Positions 1 through 7,655 of a stretch of 16,122 nt of DNA are shown here, piece by piece (the first letter of the stretch is position 1; the number at the start of each line of letters is the position of its first letter). A program made the translations under genes and the position numbers. The DNA lies in assembly GCA_026195755.1 (NCBI GenBank), contig JAPHRL010000220.1, forward strand, positions 1 through 16,122, in the 5' to 3' direction. The notes below the pieces were generated by a model. It searched no databases and was not told the DNA's origin. It was given only the letters and a program-made list of their open reading frames with translations. The DNA comes from Kangiella sp. Lineage in GTDB: Bacteria > Pseudomonadota > Gammaproteobacteria > Enterobacterales > Kangiellaceae.

Positions 1-970
1 ATAAAAGCCCTTCGTAGCCGCTATGGGGGTTAGCAAGAAAAATATCGATAGCAAACCAGGTCATACCGATTGCGCCAAAAGGTACCAAGCCTAGTTCTAC
101 TTTGCGGCCTGAAAGCTTTTCACACAGAACTGAACCAATACCAATGCCAACTGAAAAGCAGGCTGAGATTAGTGTTGCTACGAGCTCATTACCATTCAGG
201 CTTACTCTGGTGAAGTTTGGGATCTGGGTAAGGAAGACACTGCCATAGAACCAGAACCAGGAAACACCAAGGATTGATAAAAAAACAACTCTCTGTTTTC
301 TGGCGAACTTAAAGGTTTTCCAAGTTTCAGTAACTGGATTCCAATTTATTTTTAAATCTGGTTGGGCTAAAGGAGTGGCGGGGATTCTTCTACTAAATAG
401 ATAACCAATAACGGCGAGTGTTATTAATACTATGCTTAGTATTTGTGTCCCACTAGCACCGCGTTCCATTAAAACACCACCAATAATGGTGCCTATAATA
501 ATGGACAGAAAAGTACCCATCTCAACTAAACCATTGCCTCCGAGGAGTTCACTGTCATCAAGATGCTGCGGTAAAATACTGTATTTAATTGGGCCAAATA
601 AGCTGGACTGGAAGCCCATTAAGAAGAGAACAAATAATAAAAACCAGATATTATTAAAGTAAAAACCAATCGCTGCAAATATCATTACGATTATTTCAAA
701 CAGCTTAACCTTCCTGATTAAAGCTGACTTCTCAAACTTTTCTGCAATTTGGCCAGCGGTAGCAGAGAAAAGGAAAAATGGTAATATGAATAGCCCTGCA
801 GCCATATTAGTCATTATGTTTTCACTGAAATTAATTTCAGAAGCCACTTTAAATGAGATTAATATAATAACTGCTTGTCTAAAGATATTGTCATTCATTG
901 CCCCCAGCGCCTGGGTGACGAAATAGGATGAAAAGAATCGTTTTTTAAATAATGAAAACTGATTGGCCAC
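1..970 (-). CDS. LplT/Aas-type MFS lysophospholipid transporter (partial, C-terminus off the window)
   Basis: This MFS membrane protein probably flips lysophospholipids across the inner membrane for re-acylation. About 323 residues are visible and the frame stays open to the left edge. The start is GTG at 970: an in-frame TAA lies just upstream, a GAGGG ribosome site sits about 7 bases before it, and the next ATG falls inside the first membrane segment. The N-terminus carries FVTQALGAMNDNIFRQAV, the pattern of the MFS domain in LplT and in fused MFS-acyltransferase-acyl-ACP ligase (Aas) proteins. A later GPIKYSILPQHL segment and the NGLVEMGTF stretch match the LplT family. Several hydrophobic segments follow. 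It lies 26 bases downstream of tatD on the same strand and is probably co-transcribed with it. Stand-alone LplT is about 400 residues; whether this one continues into acyltransferase and ligase domains cannot be seen. Family is fairly sure; exact substrate is inferred. Confidence 0.8.
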   Translation of the reverse strand, partial: MANQFSLFKKRFFSSYFVTQALGAMNDNIFRQAVIILISFKVASEINFSENIMTNMAAGLFILPFFLFSATAGQIAEKFEKSALIRKVKLFEIIVMIFAAIGFYFNNIWFLLFVLFLMGFQSSLFGPIKYSILPQHLDDSELLGGNGLVEMGTFLSIIIGTIIGGVLMERGASGTQILSIVLITLAVIGYLFSRRIPATPLAQPDLKINWNPVTETWKTFKFARKQRVVFLSILGVSWFWFYGSVFLTQIPNFTRVSLNGNELVATLISACFSVGIGIGSVLCEKLSGRKVELGLVPFGAIGMTWFAIDIFLANPHSGYEGLL

Positions 971-996
971 TTATTATCCCTCTTATAATTTCTGAT

Positions 997-1803
997 CTAG
1001 TTTGGCAAATTGAAAAAAGTCTGCGCATTCTTGTAAGTGATTTCAGCAAGGTGCTCTATTGATTGTTGCCGACAGGTCGCGATCTTTTGCGCGATATGCG
1101 GTAACAACATGGGCTCATTGCGCCCGTCTTTCGGTTTGGGTCGCAAATCTCTAGGCGTTAGCCAGGGCGCGTCGGTTTCCAGCATCAACCTGTTATCAGG
1201 TATTCGGTGAACCATGCCTGCAAGCTCCTGTCCGCGTCTCTCGTCGCATATCCAGCCAGTAACGCCAATGTATAGACCGAACTCTAAATATCGCTCCAGC
1301 GCCTGCTCAGAGCCAGTGAAGCAATGAATAACCGCTGGTGGAAGCTCACCTTGGTATTCCTGCAGCAGTTCCAGCATGGTATCGCTGGCATCTCGCTCGT
1401 GTAAGAACAAGGGTTTCTGTAGATCACAAGCCATTTCCAATTGCTGTTTAAATACACGTATCTGGCTTTCTGGCGATGAAAAATTACGGTTAAAGTCCAA
1501 TCCGCACTCACCAACAGCCACGATTTTGCATTCTTTGTGCAGTGCTTTGATAGATTCAAAATCATCAGGACTCATGCGCTCTGCGTCATGCGGATGACAG
1601 CCTGCAGTAGCATAGCAGTGCTCATATTGCTGAGCCAGGGTGAGCGCTTGCTTGCTCTCTCGTGCATTGGTGCCAGTGATGATAATGGCTTCGATACCGT
1701 TTGCTAAAGCACGTTCAAGCACCTGCTCTCGATCCTTATCGAAGCGATTGCTGGTGAGATTGACCCCAATATCAATGAATTGTAGTTGTGCAGACTGTGC
1801 CAT
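997..1803 (-). CDS. tatD: TatD family metal-dependent DNase
   Basis: This cytoplasmic TIM-barrel metallohydrolase of the amidohydrolase fold has 268 residues, the usual TatD length. E. coli TatD has 3'-5' exonuclease activity and a proposed role in DNA repair; it is not needed for Tat export. The N-terminal FIDIGVNLTSNRFDKDR, the VGECGLDFNRNF block (E99), LHERD (H135), VIHCFTG (H160), the GWICDERRG loop and LETDAP (D211) all match TatD proper. Like E. coli TatD, it has D-I-G at the position where the TatD relatives YcfH and YjjV carry the metal-binding H-x-H, so this is a property of the subfamily and not a defect. No strong ribosome site precedes ATG 1803, but no other start fits the conserved N-terminus. 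Here it is separated from tatABC and sits upstream of the MFS gene. Confidence 0.95.
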   Translation of the reverse strand: MAQSAQLQFIDIGVNLTSNRFDKDREQVLERALANGIEAIIITGTNARESKQALTLAQQYEHCYATAGCHPHDAERMSPDDFESIKALHKECKIVAVGECGLDFNRNFSSPESQIRVFKQQLEMACDLQKPLFLHERDASDTMLELLQEYQGELPPAVIHCFTGSEQALERYLEFGLYIGVTGWICDERRGQELAGMVHRIPDNRLMLETDAPWLTPRDLRPKPKDGRNEPMLLPHIAQKIATCRQQSIEHLAEITYKNAQTFFNLPN

Positions 1804-1839
1804 AAAGTTTGATTGGCATTAGAAAAAACCTTGTAAGAT

Positions 1840-1867
1840 GTTATAAACTAAATCTGCCTTAAATCAA
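1840..1867 (-). promoter_or_regulatory. candidate sigma70 promoter for tatD
   Basis: Read on the minus strand, a TTGATT -35 (1867-1862) and a TATAAC -10 (1845-1840) are separated by 16 bases, about 37 bases upstream of the tatD ATG. It lies in the 88-base spacer between the divergent tatD and AI-2E family genes. The call rests on consensus likeness only. I could not pick an equally good promoter for the plus-strand gene in this AT-rich spacer. Confidence 0.4.
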
Positions 1868-1891
1868 AGAGATAACAAAAAAGGGAATACC

Positions 1892-2938
1892 ATGTCAGCA
1901 GAAACCCCCAGAGTTACTAACGCGCTGGTCGCCATCGCTGCAACTTTTCTGATCATTGCAGGGCTAAAAGCAGCCAGTGTGTTTGTGGTACCGGTCATTT
2001 TGTCATTATTTGTGGCGATTATTTTAGGCCCACTTTACTTTTTCTTTGCCAAAGTAAAACTGCCCATCATTAAAAAAGATATGCCTGATTGGCTGGCTAT
2101 TATTTTGGTGGTGGTCATTATGAGTCTGTTCTTCTTTGTTATCGGTACTTTGGTGGGCAACTCTGTCGAGCAATTTTCCAGTAATCTACCTCGCTATGAA
2201 ATGATGCTGCGGGCAAAATTTGAGGGGCTTGTTGTCTGGCTCGCGGGACATGGTGTTGAAGTGCCGCAAACACCACTGGCTGAGCGTTTCTCGCCTGGTG
2301 TCATGATGAATTTGTCAGCCTCTATTTTGAATGGCTTAGGCGGAGTATTAAGTAATACATTCTTAATCATTCTGACCTCTATCTTTTTATTGATGGAAGC
2401 CAGTATTTTTGGAGACAAAATGAGACGTGCTTTCCCAGATACAGAAAGTAAAGCGCATCTTGGGTTGGGCGAAGTGATTTCAAAAATTAAACGTTATGCC
2501 TCGATAAAATCAGTTGTCAGTTTATTGACCGGTGCCATTATCAGTCTATGGTTGTGGGTGATTGGTGTCGAATATCCCTTCCTGTGGGGCTTGATTGCAT
2601 TCATGTTCAACTTTATACCAAATATCGGCTCGATCATTGCCGCCATTCCTGCGGTATTGCTAGCCTGGTTAACCTCAGAAAGTTTAACTACACCACTGTT
2701 GGCGGCTGCGGGTTATCTGGCGGTGAACTTTATTGTGGGCAATATTATAGAACCAAAATTTATGGGTAAAGGTCTGGGGCTTTCTACCTTGGTTGTTTTC
2801 TTATCATTATTATTCTGGGGCTGGGTATTAGGCCCGGTTGGCATGTTGCTTTCTGTGCCGTTGACCATCATTGTAAAAATCTTCCTGGATGCGAATAAGG
2901 AAACTCAGTGGATTGGGATTATGTTGGGCGATAAATAG
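1892..2938 (+). CDS. AI-2E family transporter, TqsA-like
   Basis: This polytopic inner-membrane protein of the AI-2E transporter (formerly UPF0118/PerM) family has 348 residues; E. coli TqsA has 344. TqsA is reported to export the quorum signal AI-2, but family members also include Na+/H+ antiporters and PerM, so the substrate here is open. Hydrophobic segments run near residues 10-50, 65-90, 145-170 and 205-330. A soluble loop near residues 95-145 between the early and late groups is typical. The C-terminal run with NIIEP, GKGLGLSTLVVF and GWVLGPVGMLLSVPLTI is nearly the TqsA sequence. An AAGGGA ribosome site sits 5-6 bases before ATG 1892. The gene is transcribed away from tatD and ends before the REP pair. 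Family sure, AI-2 as substrate unsure. Confidence 0.9.
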   Translation: MSAETPRVTNALVAIAATFLIIAGLKAASVFVVPVILSLFVAIILGPLYFFFAKVKLPIIKKDMPDWLAIILVVVIMSLFFFVIGTLVGNSVEQFSSNLPRYEMMLRAKFEGLVVWLAGHGVEVPQTPLAERFSPGVMMNLSASILNGLGGVLSNTFLIILTSIFLLMEASIFGDKMRRAFPDTESKAHLGLGEVISKIKRYASIKSVVSLLTGAIISLWLWVIGVEYPFLWGLIAFMFNFIPNIGSIIAAIPAVLLAWLTSESLTTPLLAAAGYLAVNFIVGNIIEPKFMGKGLGLSTLVVFLSLLFWGWVLGPVGMLLSVPLTIIVKIFLDANKETQWIGIMLGDK

Positions 2939-2954
2939 TGCTAAAGATAGCTAA

Positions 2955-2992
2955 TTGATGGGTTACGCTCTTCGAGCTAACCTATCCTATAA
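2955..2992 (+). repeat. REP-like palindrome, copy 1
   Basis: This 38-base element can fold on itself: GATGGGTTA (2957-2965) pairs with TAACCTATC (2978-2986) with one G-T pair, C2966 is bulged, and GCTC (2967-2970) pairs with GAGC (2974-2977) around a TTC loop. Its ends TTGATGGGTTACG and ATCCTATAA recur in inverted orientation at 3032-3068, while the loop bases differ. Conserved arms with a variable tip and one bulge are typical of bacterial REP elements mobilised by RAYT transposases. It lies between two convergent genes, where it may also act as a transcription end or mRNA stabiliser. Confidence 0.7.
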
Positions 2993-3031
2993 CTTTCTAT
3001 TAAATTCCAGACTACAACCATTGATATATAT

Positions 3032-3068
3032 TTATAGGATGGGTTAGGCATTCGCCGTAACCCATCAA
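3032..3068 (-). repeat. REP-like palindrome, copy 2 (inverted)
   Basis: This second copy faces the first. GATGGGTTA (3038-3046) pairs perfectly with TAACCCATC (3058-3066), GGC (3047-3049) pairs with GCC (3054-3056), the loop is ATTC, and G3057 is bulged. Read as its reverse complement it begins TTGATGGGTTACG and ends ATCCTATAA, as copy 1 does. The 39 bases between the copies are AT-rich and contain no visible gene. Together the copies form a BIME-like pair that could fold either as two small hairpins or as one long cruciform with arms of about 37 bases. Confidence 0.7.
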
Positions 3069-3100
3069 GTTCTTTGAGTAAGTTCTTTCAGCAGACACCA

Positions 3101-4510
3101 TTACTCGCTTTCTTGCACTACAGTATCCCCGCCACCGAGCGCTTTATACAAGGTTACCGTATTGGCAAGCCTTGCTCGTTCGCTTTCCAGTTTGGCCTGC
3201 TCAGCAGCAAAGAGATCCTGTTGCGCGCTGAGTACTTCAAGGTAGCTCGCGAGGCCGGCTTTGTATTTGGCTTCAGCTAAATACAAGCGGCGCTTTTGAG
3301 CTTTAACCAGATCAAGATTAGCATTCAGCTCTGCATCATAACTCTTGCGATTAACCATCAATTGATAGACTTCGGCGAAGGCTTGCTGAATGGTTTGTTC
3401 GTAGGTGGCAACCATTTGTTCCTTCTGTGCTTTTGCAACATCGAGCTGTGCATTTAAGGCATTACCAAAAATCGGCACTGAAATAGATGGCATGAAGGTC
3501 CAGGTTTCCGAATCACCATCAAACAGGTTATCAAACTCGGTGCTGGCAAAGCCAAAGTCACCAGTTAGGCGTAAGCTGGGGAAGTAAGCCGCACGTGCCG
3601 CACCGATGTTACCGTTGGCAGCATACAGCTGATGTTCAGCGGCTAATACGTCAGGTCGGCTTAGCAGGACGTTTGAACTGATATTGTCTGGCAATTCAAG
3701 GCGCATCAATGCTGGCATCTGTTGATTGTCAGTCAATGAGACCTGAGAGAGAGGTGTGCCAATTAAAAGCTCAAGGTTGGTTTTCGATACCGCGTACAGG
3801 CGCTCCAGCTGGGATTTGCGCGCTGATACTTGTGCCAAGGCTGCCTGGGCCTGCGCTAAATCCAAATCGCTGGCGATGCCATTGTCTTTACGCTTTTGAA
3901 TCAGATCCAGACTTTCCTGACGACTATCAAGTGTTTGCTGTGCAAGGCTCAGGTTTTCTTTTGCTGACAACCAGGAATAGTAGGCGTTAGCAGTTTCTGC
4001 GATGACAGAAATTTTGATGAAACGCTTGGCCTGCTCGGTGGCGTAAAACTGATTCAAAGCAGCATCGCTTAATGAGCGAATGCGACCAAACAAATCGAGT
4101 TCGTAAGAAACGAGCCCGACCGATGCATCGTAGCGATTGAACATGACGCTACCGCCCGTAAAGGTCGATAAATCTCTTCCTCGAGTCTGGCTGACCTCGC
4201 CACGGAATCCTGGGACAAACTCTTCCCACTGAATCTGGTAGCGCCCCTTAACTTCGGCCACGCGAGCTGTTGCGATGCGCAGATCACGGTTATGCTCTAG
4301 TGCCTGGGCAATCAATGCTTTTGCATTTGTGTCGGTAAAGAAACTTTGCCATTCCCTTAAAACAATTTGCTCGGCGACTTCTGACTGTTGCTCAGAAATG
4401 GGCAGGTTTTCTGCCACTGGTAACTCTGGCCGCTCGTTATCAGGCGCCATGGACAGGCAACCCGACAACATGAACAGTACCGCTAATGGCGTTAAGCTTT
4501 TATTAGTCAT
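3101..4510 (-). CDS. outer-membrane efflux channel lipoprotein (NodT/OprM family)
   Basis: This is the TolC-like channel of the tripartite efflux system, forming the exit duct through the outer membrane. It has 469 residues, normal for OprM-type proteins. The N-terminus MTNKSLTPLAVLFMLSGC is a lipoprotein signal with an LSGC lipobox, so Cys18 should be lipidated. The two repeated OEP domains are visible, with coiled helical stretches such as EQAKRFIKISVIAETANAYY and, in the second half, GNIGAARAAYFPSLRLTG and SYLEVLSAQQDLFAAEQAK. I chose ATG 4510 (or the adjacent ATG 4513) because a GGAG lies just upstream and the signal peptide then begins properly; the reading frame stays open to 4543 but would add a non-signal leader. 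The start overlaps the 3' end of the RND gene by 8 bases, implying translational coupling. Confidence 0.93.
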   Translation of the reverse strand: MTNKSLTPLAVLFMLSGCLSMAPDNERPELPVAENLPISEQQSEVAEQIVLREWQSFFTDTNAKALIAQALEHNRDLRIATARVAEVKGRYQIQWEEFVPGFRGEVSQTRGRDLSTFTGGSVMFNRYDASVGLVSYELDLFGRIRSLSDAALNQFYATEQAKRFIKISVIAETANAYYSWLSAKENLSLAQQTLDSRQESLDLIQKRKDNGIASDLDLAQAQAALAQVSARKSQLERLYAVSKTNLELLIGTPLSQVSLTDNQQMPALMRLELPDNISSNVLLSRPDVLAAEHQLYAANGNIGAARAAYFPSLRLTGDFGFASTEFDNLFDGDSETWTFMPSISVPIFGNALNAQLDVAKAQKEQMVATYEQTIQQAFAEVYQLMVNRKSYDAELNANLDLVKAQKRRLYLAEAKYKAGLASYLEVLSAQQDLFAAEQAKLESERARLANTVTLYKALGGGDTVVQESE

Positions 4511-7500
4511 CATTAATCTCCATTCCTCTGGCTGCCATTTCATAGTGCTTGAGTTTGCGAGGGAAAATCTTGCGTACCAGCAGATAGAAAATAGGCACGA
4601 ATATAATAGCGAGTATTGCAGCAGAAATCATACCGCCAACCACGCTGGTGCCGATGGCTTGACGACTGGCTGAGCCAGCTCCGGTGGCGAGTACCAGTGG
4701 CAATACTCCCATGATAAAGGCCAAGGAGGTCATTAAGATCGGACGTAAACGTAGCCGACAGGCTTCAGTTACTGCGGCCAGTGGACTCTTGCCTTCTCCT
4801 TCAGCTTCACGGGCAAATTCAACAATCAAAATGGCATTCTTAGCGGATAGGCCGATGATGGTAATCAGTCCAACTTTGAAATAGATGTCATTGGGTAATC
4901 CGCCAATAAATGCGGCGATAATCGAACCTAAAATACCCAGCGGTGCGACCAGAATAACTGAAAGTGGTACTGACCAGCTTTCGTATAATGCAGCCAGCAC
5001 CAGAAAGATCACCAGGAATGACAGGGAAAACAGCAAAGTGGTTTGGTTGCCTGCGACTTTTTCCTCTAGCGATTGTCCTGACCATTCGTAACCCAGTCCT
5101 TTAGGCAGTGTCTGTGCGAATTCTTCCATCAGCGCCAGTACTTCACCTGAACTAACTCCCGGTGCACCGCTACCGGTTATGGGTAGCGAGGGTGAACCAT
5201 TGTAACGAGTAAGTTTGGCTGGCGCTTCGGTCCAGTGCGCTGTAGCCACTTCTGAAAGGTTGACCAGATCACCTTGATCGTTGCGTACCTGCATGCTCAG
5301 GATTTCGTCCGGCGTTGAGCGCGTTTCTGCGTCGGACTGTAGCCAGACCTGACGGACTTTCTGCCCTTCTACATAGTCGTTGATGTAGGCTGAGCCGAGA
5401 GCAATTTGCAGAGTGCTGTTGAGCTCGCCGATGTCGATGCCCAATGAGCGGGCCTTAATGCGATCCACTTCAATGGTCAGTAACGGTGCTGGCGGTAATG
5501 TATCGGGGCGAATTTCAGCAAAATTGCCGGATTGCGATGCCATGCCTACTAGCTGGAATGCGGCGCCCATAAGCTGGTCGGTACCGACTCCAGATTTGTC
5601 CAGTAGCTGGAAGTCAAAACCGCTGCTGTTACCAAGCCCCGGAATGGGGGGCATATTGAAAGCAAAAGTCGAGCCTTCTGAATATTTCATAAACTCGGCA
5701 GTAGCGGCAGCTGCAAATTCGTCTGCGTTACGCATGCCTTCTCGTTCAGCCCATGACTTAAGATTAACAAAGGTAATCGAGGTGTTTTGGCCAGTACCGA
5801 AAAAACTGAAACCGGCAACCGTAATGATTCGCTCAACTTCTGGCTGTTGCAGGAACCACTCATCGGTTTTTTGGGTTAATTCCAGTGTGCGGCTACGGGT
5901 TGAGCCTGAAGGCATCAAGGATGATGCGACAATGAAGCCTTGGTCTTCCGAAGGCACGAAACCGGTAGGCATACTGGCAAAACGCCAGCCAACGAGACCA
6001 CAGATGACCACAAAAATGGCCATTGTGATGAGCTGACCACGTTTATTGAACAGTTTCTTTTCCTGGCTCATATAGGTTTCAGTGAACCAGTTAAAGCCTT
6101 GGTTAAACCAGCGGAAGAAGGCCCATTCCTTTTTTTCTTTTTTGTTTGTTTTTAACAAGCCTTGCGCAATTGCGGGGCTGAGAGACAGTGATAAAAACGC
6201 CGAAATGGAAACGCTTAATACGATAGTTAAAGAGAATTGCTGATAAATGCGACCTACCGAGCCAGAGAAAAATGCCATCGGTATAAAGACCGCAATCAGT
6301 ACCGCGGTGGTACCGATAATGGCGCCAGAAATCTGCTTCATGGCTTTTTTAGTTGCCTGATAGGGGCCAAGCTTTTCCTGATCAATAATCCTTTTGATAT
6401 TTTCAACCACGATGATGGCGTCATCGACCACGATACCAATAGCAAGCACCATCGCGAACATGGTTAGCATGTTGATGGAGTAGCCTAATAGGTAGAGTCC
6501 CATGCCGGTACCAATCAAGGATACTGGAACAACAATCAGCGGAATGATGGTGGTGCGCCAGCTCTGTAAGAAAAGAAACATCACCAAAGTGACTAGAAAC
6601 ACTGCCTCGATCAAGGTTTGCAAAACCTGGCCAATGGACTCATCTATGAATATTGAGGTGTCGTAGGGGACAACCCAGGACATATCATCAGGAAAATATT
6701 GCTCGAGCTCCGCCATCTTGGTTTTGACCGCTTCGGCTGCCTCTAAGGCGTTACCAGTATTGCTCAGTTTTAAGGCAAAGGCTGCTGATTCCTGGCCATT
6801 CAGAAAGGCTTGAGCAGTATAGCTATTAGCGCCACGCTCGACCATTGCCACATCCTTAAGTCGGACTATGGCCCCATCTGATGAAGAGCGCAGGATGATG
6901 TTACCGAACTGCTCGGGTGTATTCAGTCGAGAGGGCACTAAGATGGTGGCATTGATTTGCTGCTTGTCTGGAGCCGGTAAGGAGCCAAGCTCGCCAGTAG
7001 CCAGCTGCGCATTCTGGTTGCGGATAGCTTGTGCTATTTCGTCTGCAGTAATGGCATAAGAAGCCATCTTTTTTGGATCAACCCAAATGCGCATGGCATA
7101 GGTTGCACTGAATAGCTGTGCGCTACCAATACCGTCAATACGGCGCATTTCACCCAGGATGGCACGGTCAATATAATCTCCCAGATCGGTTGCATTATGG
7201 CTACCATTGGGTGAGTAGAGGGATACGACCATCAAAAAATCGGGGCGAGTTTTATCAATATTCACCCCCTGGGTACGAACCGATGAGGGTAGCCGTGCTT
7301 CTACTCTTTTTAAGCGGTTCTGAACTTCCACCCCGGCAATATCAGTATCCGTACCGGTTGCGAAGGTAAGGATGATGGTTGAGGTGCCGGTGCGTGAACT
7401 TTCTGATTTAATATAACGTAGCCCTTCAATGCCGTTCATCTCTTCTTCGATGACGCTGGTAACGGTATCTTCGATCACTTTGGCCGAAGCACCCGGATAG

Positions 7501-7643
7501 GTGGCGTTGATGGTGACCTGTGGCGGCGAAATATCAGGGTAGGCCATGATTGGCAGATTTTGCACCGCCAGTGTGCCGCCCAGCAGAATTAACAGCGAGA
7601 TCACCCAGGCAAAAATGGGCCGGTTGATAAAAAACTGTGCCAT
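4503..7643 (-). CDS. RND multidrug efflux pump, HAE1 family (AcrB/MexB-like)
   Basis: This inner-membrane proton-driven pump has 1046 residues, the family norm. The N-terminus MAQFFINRPIFAWVISLLI is classic HAE1. TM4 carries GIVVDDAIIVVENI near residue 405 with the paired Asp of the proton relay, and TM10 carries GLSAKNAILIVEFA with the relay Lys. The porter domain retains GFSFFGTGQNTSITF, which corresponds to the Phe-rich binding pocket of AcrB. No break or missing motif is seen, so it should be active. Substrates cannot be read from sequence; hydrophobic drugs, detergents or bile-like compounds are typical. An AGGG lies about 9 bases before ATG 7643, and the gap from the adaptor gene is only 12 bases. 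The 3' end overlaps the outer-membrane channel gene. Confidence 0.97.
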   Translation of the reverse strand: MAQFFINRPIFAWVISLLILLGGTLAVQNLPIMAYPDISPPQVTINATYPGASAKVIEDTVTSVIEEEMNGIEGLRYIKSESSRTGTSTIILTFATGTDTDIAGVEVQNRLKRVEARLPSSVRTQGVNIDKTRPDFLMVVSLYSPNGSHNATDLGDYIDRAILGEMRRIDGIGSAQLFSATYAMRIWVDPKKMASYAITADEIAQAIRNQNAQLATGELGSLPAPDKQQINATILVPSRLNTPEQFGNIILRSSSDGAIVRLKDVAMVERGANSYTAQAFLNGQESAAFALKLSNTGNALEAAEAVKTKMAELEQYFPDDMSWVVPYDTSIFIDESIGQVLQTLIEAVFLVTLVMFLFLQSWRTTIIPLIVVPVSLIGTGMGLYLLGYSINMLTMFAMVLAIGIVVDDAIIVVENIKRIIDQEKLGPYQATKKAMKQISGAIIGTTAVLIAVFIPMAFFSGSVGRIYQQFSLTIVLSVSISAFLSLSLSPAIAQGLLKTNKKEKKEWAFFRWFNQGFNWFTETYMSQEKKLFNKRGQLITMAIFVVICGLVGWRFASMPTGFVPSEDQGFIVASSLMPSGSTRSRTLELTQKTDEWFLQQPEVERIITVAGFSFFGTGQNTSITFVNLKSWAEREGMRNADEFAAAATAEFMKYSEGSTFAFNMPPIPGLGNSSGFDFQLLDKSGVGTDQLMGAAFQLVGMASQSGNFAEIRPDTLPPAPLLTIEVDRIKARSLGIDIGELNSTLQIALGSAYINDYVEGQKVRQVWLQSDAETRSTPDEILSMQVRNDQGDLVNLSEVATAHWTEAPAKLTRYNGSPSLPITGSGAPGVSSGEVLALMEEFAQTLPKGLGYEWSGQSLEEKVAGNQTTLLFSLSFLVIFLVLAALYESWSVPLSVILVAPLGILGSIIAAFIGGLPNDIYFKVGLITIIGLSAKNAILIVEFAREAEGEGKSPLAAVTEACRLRLRPILMTSLAFIMGVLPLVLATGAGSASRQAIGTSVVGGMISAAILAIIFVPIFYLLVRKIFPRKLKHYEMAARGMEINDD

Positions 7644-7655
7644 TGTCTGTTATCC

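Noticed and set aside
4511..4543. Longer outer-membrane channel start at 4543
   Set aside because: It would place a charged leader before the lipoprotein signal and overlap the pump gene by 41 bases; the GGAG site serves ATG 4510.
4275..4673. A 132-codon open frame on the plus strand across the pump/outer-membrane channel junction
   Set aside because: Both genes beneath it are clear on the minus strand; no domain, signal or ribosome site supports this frame.
5413..6036. A 207-codon open frame on the plus strand inside the RND pump gene
   Set aside because: It is antisense to the strongly conserved pump and its translation is Ser/Arg/Pro-rich with no family likeness, so it is a shadow frame.
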